Part shown: piece after piece, positions 11,740-21,518 of the stretch
Layout: each line of letters begins with the position of its first letter
Numbering within the stretch: the first letter of the stretch is position 1
The notes under the pieces: model-generated
What the model saw: the letters and a program-made list of their open reading frames with translations, nothing else
What the model was told of the DNA's origin: nothing
Database searches by the model: none
Assembly (NCBI RefSeq): GCF_014805685.1
Contig: NC_060892.1
Span: 20,526,490-20,590,489, forward strand
Source of the DNA: Silurus meridionalis
Taxonomy: Eukaryota; Chordata; Actinopteri; Siluriformes; Siluridae
Direction: 5' to 3'
Length of the DNA: 64,000 bases
Made by a program: the position numbers and the translations under genes

Positions 11740-11740
<1 letters not shown>

Positions 11741-11884
11741 ACCCTGAAATTAAATAAAAATAAAATGTCCCACATAACATGACACAAACATACATCTTGT
11801 ATGTATCTTCTCTTGTAAATAAACCGACTGTTTAACTTCTCCTCAACAACAGTTACACTTTAATCTGTTAGCCTTCGACACAGA

Positions 11885-12600
11885 TTTTGGGACTCACAGC
11901 TGAAATGCCCTACCTAACTTTAAATGTTAACAGTTCCTGATAAAAGTGGGCTTCATACACAATTTATCTTTCTCTAAAAAGAAGACACTTTGAGCTTTAC
12001 TGTACTGTTATTATTCACTGTTGATATTGTTAAAAAAAATAAGTTATAGATGATTAAGTACTGTAGAAAATTTCTTTTTCCATCATATATAAATACATGA
12101 AATCTGTCCTATAGCAATCCAGAAAAGTAATGGGTTGAAAGCCACGTTTCATAAGTTTATATTCTAAATTTAATGAAGATACAATAAAAATTGAGATTCC
12201 TACAAACATTTATCTAAGACTATGTCTGTTTTGCCCCTCCTCACCCAAATTTTAGGACTCACAGCTGAAAACACGTACCTAAATGTTACCGGTTCCTGAT
12301 AACAACGTGCTACATACACAATTTAAATATCTTTAAAAAGAAGACACTTTGAGTGTCATCAAAGTTGATATTGCTCAAAAAGATTTTAAGTTATAGATGA
12401 TGAAGTGCCATAGATATACATTTCCTGCATTGAACATTATTTTTATTTCATATATAAATACATGAAATCAGTCCTGGAGCAATCCAGAAAAGTACTGGGT
12501 TGAAAGCCACATGTCTCATGAGTTTATATTTCAAATTTTATGAAGATTTTCATAACAAATGAGATTCCTACAAACATTTATCTGAGACTGTGTCTGAACC
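11885..12600. repeat. Tandem duplication, period about 365 bp
   Basis: The block beginning GACTCACAGCTGAAA at 11891 returns at 12256. Further matching landmarks are AAAAAGAAGACACTTTGAG, AAGTTATAGATGAT, CAATCCAGAAAAGTA and CTACAAACATTTATCT. Divergence between the units is clear, so the event is old. There is no coding potential. Confidence 0.85.
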
Positions 12601-12831
12601 TTTTCTCCCTCCCCCTGTTTGAGAGACACCTGCTAAACTCAGGTGATCATTCATACTCTATTCATACAGTCTGCATATTAATGAATGGCTGACCATTAAA
12701 GGCTTTTGTTATACATGTTTGGGGCTATTGATATTGATTTGGCATTCATATTGATGGCCAGGTAGCCAGACAAGCTATTGTTCTACAGTCATGGCCATTC
12801 ATATTGATGTCTGGCCATTCCAATCTCAACA

Positions 12832-12834
<3 letters not shown>

Positions 12835-12887
<53 letters not shown>
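12835..12887. repeat. (CA)n microsatellite
   Basis: Continuous CA units, next to AT-rich low-complexity DNA. Confidence 0.97.
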
Positions 12888-12892
<5 letters not shown>

Positions 12893-13834
12893 TACTTTTC
12901 AAGCATTTCTCTTACAAAAAAACAGGCAATAAAACCAATAAAATCTTATAAAACTATAAAGGGAGATTTATTGTAACTTACAGATGCAGATCTCCAAGTC
13001 TCTGTTGTTACTCCGCTCCCAAAAAATATCTTCCAAATTGCTGCTTTTTTTTTGCAAATCTCAGATAAAACAACTTTTTTGATTGTCTATTTTTTTTCCT
13101 TGTTTTCTTTTTTTTTTGTAAACAAAGTTCAGTTAGCACGAGCTATAAACAGCTGTTTATGTTGACCTGAGAGCTGCATCACTTCCTGGTTCGTCACGCA
13201 CGTGTTTATAAAGAATAATAAAACTAAGTTCACACACGTGGGGAATAAAATCCTACCCTATATATCGTAAGAATCCTGCACTTATTGGCTACATTGTCCA
13301 TCAGTCATTTTACTTCCATAATGCTACTGGCTGGAAATAAAAAAAACATGGCGACACCTGCAGAGAGTGTAGAGACTCCACCCAAGATTCCACCTTTTTT
13401 ACTTTTTTATTTATTTATTTTTTGTGGTTTCAACCTTTTTGTAACACTATATTCTACCAGCCATATTTGTTTTTTTTACTACCAAATGTCGTTTTTTTAT
13501 GTGAAAGTTATTCAGAAATATATAAACACAAACACCAGCCGAAATGTTTGTGACTCATTATTACAATAACAATGTAAGTAGTGCGTTTTTTTTATGCATG
13601 TTGTTGTTGTGTACTGCTCACACACATTCAGCAAATACATACATTATACGTTTTCCATTGAAAAACAGTGATCTAAAATCGCTGCTTGAGACTTAAAGCT
13701 TTAGAATGGTGTATAGTTAGTCATGGTTACTCCTCTCCCTTTTTATTTAATCTATTGCTAAACATTAACACCTGAGAACAGTTGGCTAATAGTTGCGCTC
13801 ATGCGACCCAGAAGCCTAAGAGGTTAAAGGTTTA
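12888..13834. other. AT-rich stretch without recognisable features
   Basis: Poly-T tracts and short frames only. The 94-codon frame at 13285-13569 is low complexity and has no domain signature. Confidence 0.4.
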
Positions 13835-14345
13835 TTAATGTACCTCTATTTTTATTGCTGTCTTTTCCTTTCAAGGCCTAAAGTCAAAGTTGATATAACA
13901 TTATCTGCTCTTTGCTTTTCTAACAAGGGTGCATTTTATATACCAGAATATAACATTGTACTAATATAAGTTATAACTTAAATATTACTCCCGGTATTTT
14001 AATGTACCTCTGTTTTAATGCTGTCTTTTCTTTTAAGGCTCGTTGTCAAAGTTGATATACAATTATCTGCTCTTTTTTTCCTAACAAGGGTGCATTTTAT
14101 ATACCAGCATATAACATTGTATTAACAAAGTTATACCTTAAATACCGGTATGTTAAAGGTATGTTAATGTTAAATGGTATATGTACCTCTGTTTTAATGC
14201 TGTCCTTGCTTTTCATGTTTAATATCAAAATGATCACAAAATTATCTGTTCCTTATTTTACAAACAATGATGCATTTTATTTGATCATGAAATGTACCAT
14301 ACTGTCTTAATAAACTTTGGATAAAACTAAGTTCTCCAAAGCAAG
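13835..14345. repeat. Three-copy degenerate tandem repeat
   Basis: Three successive units start at TGTACCTCT (13839, 14003 and 14182). Each contains GCTGTC(T/C)TT..TTT, TCAAA.TTGAT, ATTATCTG and TGCATTTTAT in the same order. The period is about 164 then 179 bases. Unit 3 is the most divergent. Confidence 0.8.
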
Positions 14346-15365
14346 TATAACCCGGAAACCATGCCCACAAACGCACAAACAAAGGCAGCTGTCTCCCTGA
14401 ATCATCAACACAAACACTCCAACTTGTCCTCCACCTCCCCCTCCCTATGTTGCTCATTGTCAATCAATTCACTGACTAGTCTTAGTGCCCTCCTTCTGGA
14501 ATTGCTCCTATCATTGTACTTCCAAACCTTTTCCATACTGTGTCTTTACTGAAGCCTTTTGTTCTTCCTCCTAATAAAAAACCCAGATTATTAAAAAGTT
14601 TTAGACTATAATGAAAATGAAATACCAGAAAAAGAGAAGCTTTTTTCAGCCTCTGTTTGATTCTGAAAAAGCAAAAAAGCTTGATGATTAAAATTTAAAA
14701 AATGATTAAAACAACTAATTAAGAACCATTAATTATAATTAAAACCACATTTGATTTCTGTGATTTTAATTTAAAATAATACTGTTTGATGTAATACCTA
14801 ATGAAATACTGTTTATACATGCAATCATGGCTGAACAATTAATTGAAAAGTAATCAACAACATAACATGCAACATGCACCACAAATGAAATTCTAAAATA
14901 TTGGTCAAACAAAAATGTATAATTTTCACTGTGATTTAATATATAGTTTTACAGACATTTGCTCCAACCAAATAACATCAAAATGATGGTTACAACCCTA
15001 ATCTGCCTAAAACTATTTAATTTAAGTGACATAATACAGTGAGTGACTTTTTTCATGTTAGTTTATTGTATTTACAGCACGTAACAGTTAAATTAGATTA
15101 AAATCTAATCGTGCTACTGAAACAAGGGCACTCGTTTAAGTGCATGCTTTTTTAAATAATTTAGTTTTTTGCTGTCGTCCATTTATTCCTACACGGGGTG
15201 TATTTCACCCACCCCCCCTTTGCATCAAAAGACACCGAAAAGCAATGCGATTATTTTGATAGCACATGAATGCATAATTTGATCATTAAGTCCACATGTG
15301 ACCGTGGCTAAATTTAAGAATAATATAATATTTGTTTATTGATTCATATGTATGTTCTCACTTAC
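14346..15365. other. AT-rich unassigned stretch
   Basis: No repeat family, RNA gene or coding domain is recognised. The stretch at 14350-14550 has a short open frame without signature. Confidence 0.4.
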
Positions 15366-15476
15366 CAACTCTGCTGGCTTTCCCGGGTTCGATGCGAGTG
15401 GCTGTTTCCGAGCAAGACTGCGTCGGCCCACTTTTTCAACAGACAGTTCCTGGAGTATTTTCCTCGTTGGAGATTG
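15366..15476 (-). CDS. Candidate host-gene exon (111 nt)
   Basis: On the minus strand an AG acceptor (CTTTAAG) precedes a fully open 37-codon stretch that starts QSPTRKILQELSVEKVGRRS and ends in KPAEL. It is followed directly by a strong donor (TTG|GTAAGTG). The exon begins and ends in phase 0, and the next candidate exon at 11022 opens in the same phase. The encoded segment is basic, and GC content is visibly higher than in its surroundings, as expected for coding DNA. The gene is not identified. The weak polypyrimidine tract is a caveat. Confidence 0.5.
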
Positions 15477-15981
15477 CTTAAAGCATTATAAGCCTTGAAT
15501 CATAACAACCATCTACAACTTGAATTACAACATGTAAAATATTCTATCTGAAATAAAAAATATTTGAAAAATTGTCATAAAGGCAATATGAGACTGTGTG
15601 TCATGGCTAACTGGGTAAATAAAACTACAATCTCATGAAGCATTGCAAATTATAATTGCGTCTTTTGGCCAACTTTGCTCTGATAGGCCAATTTTGCATT
15701 TCCAGGTTTTTAAAATCATGATTGGTGCATGCTGGGTAAAAGGTAAAAAAACTCTTTGTTTTATTAAAGTATAGTATAGTAACTGCTGTGACACTTTTAA
15801 TAAAAGCTAAATTAATTCAATTAAAGTCAGTTGTCCACCATAATTCTATATTAAAAAACTTAAGCAAGAAACTCCATCATCCATAACCTGGAAGTGATGG
15901 TGGACGACTACGTTTCTGCCCTGGTTGAAAAATTGAATTCTATTAGTGCTAATGTCTCACTAACTCTTTCTCTGCCCACAG
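15477..15981. other. Unassigned stretch
   Basis: It includes a segment with ACTACAATCTCATGAAGCATTGC, a motif common in fish intergenic DNA. Nothing else is recognised. Confidence 0.35.
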
Positions 15982-16137
15982 ATAAGCCAACACCACCCTT
16001 TTGTGCCTAATCAGCAGGTCCTGATACGAAGTCTGAAGCCTACCAAGGTCGGTGAGCCTGTAACCAGAACTGGAGTTCTGACTGATTGTCAGCCACAGTG
16101 GATACACGCAAGCAGGATCAAAACAGCAACCGCTTAA
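15982..16137 (+). pseudogene. Endogenous retrovirus integrase C-terminal fragment
   Basis: An open stretch ending at a natural TAA (16135-16137) resembles the C-terminal SH3-like end of gamma/epsilon-type retroviral integrases, with LIRSLKPTKVGEP and, after an internal deletion, QPQWIHASRIK. The catalytic core is not present upstream. It is an isolated remnant about 52 codons long, shorter than the family domain because the middle strand is missing. Confidence 0.65.
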
Positions 16138-17163
16138 TCTGTGCACTTATTGGTCTGTTGGCCTATAAAGCCTACCTAAGTGAGTATTCAGGACTGAAAC
16201 AGGTGAGAGCCCACGGAAAGATTATTTCTTTATAGTAGAAAGAGGGTCATCTCCGGGGTGAAGATCTGACTCACTTGACTGTTTTGTTTAGCTTACCCTG
16301 ATACCTGCTCTAGGTCTAAATTCTATAACAATATTTGCATAGTTGTAATTACACTCCGAATTTTCCTTATTTTCTTTGAACACATCATTTAGAGAAAATT
16401 TGTTTTGTATACCTGATAATACTAATAGACATATTGAACAAGCACTGAGAAAAAATAGTCTCATGATGTCTTGGAGAACGTGAAATAACTGCTGAACAAA
16501 GTTTTTTTGAGAAGATTAAGAATATGTTTACGAGTGTTGAACATTACTTTGTTTTAAGATTGATTCTTGTATTGATTGTTGGAATTGTACTTTGTATGTT
16601 GTCATGTTTGATGACAATGGTAAGACAGGCCATAAACGTTTTGATTGGAGTGGTGATGGTAAAGGATTATATGCATGTAGGGATGGAATGAAATTAAATC
16701 TGTTGTTATTGTTTGTCTTTATCTTTTCATTTGCAGTTTATGTCACTGATACTGTTCCCAAGAAGGACATCCTATTTCATTGGTCTGTGATGCTAAATCA
16801 TAAATGATTTTAAGTGGCCATTGTTAGTGTTAAGATGATTCTCACACTGGTTCACACACATTCCTTTGTCTGTTCAGTGTCTATAGCATATTTACGATGT
16901 TAGTATGTAAGGTATACAGAGAGTCTTTATCTGAGCTAGTATATCTTCTTGTCTACACAGGAAACAACTTTAGATCAAGCTTTCTTTCCAATGTGTGTAT
17001 ATATACTTCTGTTGAAACATTGAGAACATTGCTCCATTCTGTGTGTTCTGTGTCGCTCTCTTTGTCAGCGCCTGGGGGCAACACTGTCTTTAGGTTTAGT
17101 GCTCCTGTCTTCGATTTGAGTGCTCTCAGTATGTCTCAATTCATTAGTAATTATGTTTGTTCC
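16138..17163 (+). other. Region after the retroviral fragment, origin unclear
   Basis: A 71-codon frame at 16592-16807 contains a hydrophobic stretch (LLLLFVFIFSFAVYV) like a signal anchor. In a retrovirus an envelope gene would lie here, but no envelope motif is recognisable. The rest, to the Ty3 element C, shows no signature. Confidence 0.25.
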
Positions 17164-17955
17164 TTAATCAGAAGACTCAAAATGTATTGGAGCTACCTCA
17201 GTCATTCGAGTGGGGGATTTACTCAAGTGCTCAGGGGGCTCTTCAGGTTCTGGTCTGGGCTCCACTGAGACATCTGGCTTAGTACTGAATAATTTATGCT
17301 CATCCACACCCACTTCCATTACAACAGGTTCATCCGAAATTTGCGCCGCATTTCTCGTAGGTTCCTCAGGATTATCCTCCACATGTTCCTTAGCCGACAA
17401 CTTCTCCCCAGTAGGACCAAAGGCAGATAAACTGTGCATATTCTGGAACACAGGATGAGCTCTTAGTGGCCACCTCATAACTGTCTTTAAATCTTGCACA
17501 TATTGAGAGTGGGACTTAATTGGACTGTCAACTGGCAGTCCGGATGCCAGATCAACTGGTAGGTTGCCTCCCGAACATGAGTTTGTAAGGCGTGTACCCA
17601 GTGGTATTGTTACGAGTGAGGTTGTAGGTGTGAACTAAAGGCTTCTTTTCATTTTCCAATGTCCCCAGCATCTGGAGGAGTGTGCGATTAAATTGTTCAA
17701 CTGGATTGCAACTTGGGTGGTATGGTGTACTCCTAACTTTGGCATTACCTGCGACCTTACATAATTCCTTTATTGTATGTGACTCAAAATCTGCTCCTTG
17801 GTCGCTATGCAGTTTCTCTGCATAGTGTACCAAGAAATTGTCCCACAAGCTCTTGGCAATGGTTTGGGCAGTTTGGTTTCGAGTTGTTATAGCAACAGCA
17901 TACTTAGTAAAGTGAATTGTTTAATCCTTTCTCTCTCCTTTTTTAAGACCAGATC
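17164..17955 (-). pseudogene. Integrase (partial) of element C
   Basis: It starts abruptly at a motif like HFTKYAVAI and continues with LHSDQGADFES (second catalytic Asp) and NPVEQFNRTLLQMLGTLE (catalytic Glu). The zinc finger and first Asp are missing: the RNase H end DADGLSR at 18917 is followed almost directly by this segment once the hAT element is removed. The C-terminal part at 17499-17164 is acidic and proline-rich and in another frame. Confidence 0.8.
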
Positions 17956-17963
17956 ATCTAGAG

Positions 17964-18895
17964 CAGGGATGGCCAACTAGTCAGAGACCAGGAGCCACAT
18001 TTTTTACTGTGTTAACACAAAGAGCCACATCATACACATGGGCACACATGAACATCACCCATCCCTTCCTCTTACACACACACACTGTCAGTTCAACCAA
18101 GTCCACAAAAAATATAATTATTTACAATAGCGTTTTTCTTTTACTATGCATGTTGCTTAGTGGAACTTCTGGCATTCCAGGTCAGAGTGTAACTGTGATT
18201 CAGTAGCCGTGTTAATGTCCCATATTCTGTGTTCAACAGTGTGGTTTGACAGTTGGAAGTCTGATACAATGCGTTTTAGTTTGTCGTTTTCAGAAGACAA
18301 GATTTCAACAACGTCACTGAGGCATTATTTAATGAACTTCCCTTCACTGTATGGCTTTTTAGTCCGTGCAATGTGCCAAGCCAAAATTAAAGCTACATTT
18401 TTGGGAAAACTGAATCTGCTTTTCTGCCTGACTTTTCAAAGTGACCAACTTGTGCTTGTGAAGTTCAGTCCCTTTTGGAAATTCCTGATTGATGTTAGCA
18501 TGGAGTGAGCTGAAGTGGCACTGAAGATTTGTAGATTTGAAATGCGCTAATGATGCCTGACATAAGGCAGAATGACTTGTCATTACGTTCAACATAATAA
18601 ATATAAACTCTCCCACTCTGTTAAAAATGTCCTGTGTTCATCTTCATATTTTCGTTTTGCTGTGCATTTTTCCCTGCCATTTTGAGAGCGAACTTGACAC
18701 AAACTGTTTACTTAAAATTTAAGTATACAATTTGCATATGGAAGTTTGTGTTTGTGTTTTTTTTAAATGTGCTTGTTCGCTTTGCTTGAGTTCAATACGG
18801 TATTTTCGTCAAATGCGCATCTGCGTGAGATGAAAATACCGCAAAGTTTCCAAAGAGACGCATGTGGCTCGAGAGCCGCGGGTTGGCCACCCCTG
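17964..18895 (-). mobile_element. hAT element, non-autonomous, with BED-finger remnant
   Basis: The termini CAGGGATGGCCAAC and GTTGGCCACCCCTG are near-inverted, and the flanking 8-bp duplication ATCTAGAG (17956-17963 and 18896-18903) is perfect. On the minus strand around 18580-18420 the text LAHFKSTNLQCHFSSLH followed by FPKGTELHKHKL is the N-terminal zinc-finger region of a ZBED/GTF2IRD2-type hAT transposase. The catalytic domain is absent, so it depends on a partner for movement. Confidence 0.9.
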
Positions 18896-18903
18896 ATCTA
18901 GAG

Positions 18904-19891
18904 GTTCACCGTGCGGTCATCTGGAAAGCCCATCGGCATCTTGATTTTGTCTACCTGCTCTGTACTGCAGATTAAAGTTGTAGGTTGACAAGCTGGATAG
19001 CCAGCAGTAGCTGGTGGTGTCAAGCTTTGCTGAGGTTAAAATATACGTCAAGGGGTTACTGTCTGTTACGACTGTAAATTCTGAGCCATAGAGGTAGTCA
19101 CTAAATTTGGAGGTGAAAGCCCATTTTAGTGCCAAATACTCTTACTTGTGTGCAGGGTACCTACTCTCACCACTGGTCAATCCTCTCCTGGTATAAGGCT
19201 GCACCGAATCCAGTAGTACTAGCATCGCTGTGAAGCACATAGGGAAGCTTGGGGTCAGCAAAGCCCAAAACAGGCACAGTTGTGAGTTGGTCAATTATGG
19301 AGTCAAAAGTGATCTGACAATCCGAATTCCATCGGTCACCACAGTCTTATTGGGGTTAAAATATACTCTATCCTATTACCACTCTTCTTGAGTGGAGGAT
19401 ACCCCACTGTAAGGTCTGTCTCAACCCCATCTTGCAAGAATATATGGCCCAGGTACTTCACTGACGTTTGGAAGAACTGAAATTTTTGGGCGACAGTTTC
19501 AGCCCATACTTCTTATGTCAATTGAGAACTTGCTGCAGTCTCAATTCATGCTCATCTAGAGTCTTGGAAAAAAATATGAGATCATCAATGAAGACCAGCA
19601 CCTGTTTCCTATTTAAGTCTCCCATGCACCATTCCATTAATCTTTGGAACGTACTCGGTGCATTAGTAACCTCCTGCGGCATTCTGTTGAATTCCAAGAA
19701 CCTGAGTGGGCAAACAAAAGCTGCTTTATACTTATCAGCTTCCTCCATCTCAATTTGGTAAAAGCCAAGCCAATCAAGCACAGAAACCACTTTGAGCCAG
19801 GCATGGAATTCAACAACTTAGAAATCCTCTCTCTCTAGCTTGTGGACAAGGGGAAATCACCAATGTCGAAAGTAAGGTTAGCGCAGGTAGG
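18904..19891 (-). pseudogene. RT and RNase H of element C
   Basis: Minus strand. RT retains FNRMPQEVTNAPSTFQRL and the catalytic box as VFIDDLIFFSK (19600-19560). The RT fingers are deleted. RNase H begins around PYVLHSDASTTGFGAAL (near 19240) and ends at QDADGLSR (18917). Frameshifts separate the parts. The GTAGG at 19887-19891 is the left copy of the duplication made by element B. Confidence 0.85.
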
Positions 19892-20539
19892 TGTCAGCCA
19901 GCACCGCGGGCACTTCCGGTGCTTCCACTTCCGGGGTAGCGCGAACCCGCAATCGTCCAGGCCGCCATCTTGCCATCACATAAATAGACACGGCTTTCTC
20001 ACGCGCGCTGCCAGATTGTCTCGTTGGCTTCTGTGTTTTTTTTTCCTTTGAGACGTCCCTGTCCCTCGGTTTTGTTTTTCCCGTTTTTGCTTTCAGTTTC
20101 GGATCTTCCGGTTTTCGTTTCCGCACCGCGCCGCCGCCGCAGCTTTGCTGTTTTTTTTCTTTTTTTTCCCTGTTCTTTCCTTTTCTTTCTCTCATTCCGG
20201 TCGGGTGTCTTTTGTTTTGTCTCTCTCCGTTTATGTGCGTTTTCTCGGTGGATTGTTTACCCTGGAGGACTATACGTTTTTGCTCGGTTGTTGTGGATTA
20301 CTTTCACAGGGGACCATAAGTTTTCGGACACCTTGCTTTTGTGTGGATTACCTTTCACAGGGGATCATAAGTTTTTGGACACGTGTTTTTGTGTTTTTTG
20401 TGTCATTTATCTTACCCTGAGGACCGTAAGTTTTTGGACACTTTGTTTTATGTGCTTGCCGGATTATTTCACATTAAAAACTTCTGTTTAGCTTTATTGC
20501 TGCGTCCTGCATTTGGGTCCTACTTTTGCACCCCTGACA
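19892..20539 (+). repeat. 5' LTR of element B
   Basis: It runs TGTCAG to CTGACA. The TATA box ATAAATA is at 19980-19986, and the likely transcript start GCCAGATTGT is at 20010-20019. A GC-rich CCGCCGCCG stretch lies around 20130 and poly-T tracts around 20150. It is followed directly by the self-complementary primer site. Confidence 0.95.
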
Positions 20540-20556
20540 GTACAATCTGGCCAGAC
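20540..20556 (+). promoter_or_regulatory. Self-priming primer site of element B
   Basis: ACAATCTGGC at 20542-20551 is the exact reverse complement of GCCAGATTGT at 20010-20019, located 30 bases after the TATA box. The Tf1 element of fission yeast primes reverse transcription by folding its own mRNA 5' end on such a site, and sushi-type relatives are placed in the same group. No TGG start typical of tRNA primers is present. Confidence 0.75.
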
Positions 20557-21518
20557 ATGGACCCAGCGGACGATGTGCAGTCTCAGCTCTCCTCTTTGGT
20601 GCAGCTCACCACCTCTCATCACCAGCAGATACAGGAACTGGCAAGTGCAATTCGTGAACTAGCTCTCCAGCGCAACCCAGCCCCTGTAGCCCAGGCGTCT
20701 GTTTCGGAGAACACCACTGCTCATGCCGCCGCGTCAGCCGCCCCGGCGCCCGTCCCGCCAACAGCACCTAGGTGTGGGGTTCATCTGCCGACCCCCGAGC
20801 GATTCGCAGGACAACCAGGGGAGTGCCGTCCGTTCTTGTTGAGCTGCGAAATAACTTTTCAGCTTCAAGCTTCTTCTTTTCCAGATGAGCTCACCAAGGT
20901 GGCCTATGTGATCTCCCTGCTTTCGGGTAAGGCCAAACGGTGGGCCACGGCAGAGTGGGAACGCCGTTCCTCGGTCTGTGCCTCCTATCGTGCGTTCTCT
21001 GAGGAGCTACGCAAGATCTTCGATTCAGCCACCCCCCGGCAGGACGCTGCCCGGTCGTTGTTCCAGACCATTCAAGACGGGCGATCTGTCGCGGAATACG
21101 CCACGGATTTCCACACCGCTGCGGCCGAGAGTGAGTGGGATGCCACGGCGCTTTACGACGTCTTTCTTAGGGGGCTCAACGCGGAGATCAAGAACGAGCT
21201 TGCACCAGGGATCTTCCAGAGGATCTGGACTCCCTGATCAGCCTGGCCACCCGAATCGACCGGCGGATGAGGGAATTCCGCTCGGACGGGGGGTTCCGTG
21301 GGACCTGGCAGCCCGCCTCTCCCTCTGACCCATCTCACTTCAGTACCTCGTCTAGTCTGCCTCCGCAACCCATGGAGATTGGCCGCCGCCACCTCTCCAC
21401 TAGTGAAAAGGAGAGGCGTCGCTCACAGGGACTCTGCTTGTATTGTGGCAAGGCGGGACACATGGCCGCCACCTGTCCAGCAAAAGAGAGGCCATGGACT
21501 CCCAGCCCCCTCTAGGCC
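20557..21518 (+). pseudogene. gag of element B, one frameshift
   Basis: It starts at MDPADDVQSQLSSLVQ just after the primer site. The capsid region is well preserved (PFLLSCEITFQLQ, VAYVISLLSGKAKRWAT, FSEELRKIFD, LFQTIQDGRSVAEYA). A single-base loss near 21205 shifts the frame and ends the protein at 21237. The nucleocapsid CCHC knuckle [14 protein letters not shown] is then in a different frame (about 21436-21480). The gag stop falls at 21513-21515 (PSPL then stop), and pol lies in another frame. Confidence 0.9.

Noticed and set aside
11688..12887. Regular repeats that might suggest a CRISPR array
   Set aside because: They are (CA)n microsatellites and a two-copy duplication; there are no spacers and the genome is eukaryotic.
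13285..13569. 94-codon frame
   Set aside because: AT-rich, Phe/Leu-rich chance frame without a domain.
16592..16807. Retroviral envelope signal peptide
   Set aside because: Only a hydrophobic stretch is seen; no envelope motifs follow, so it is kept as unclear.
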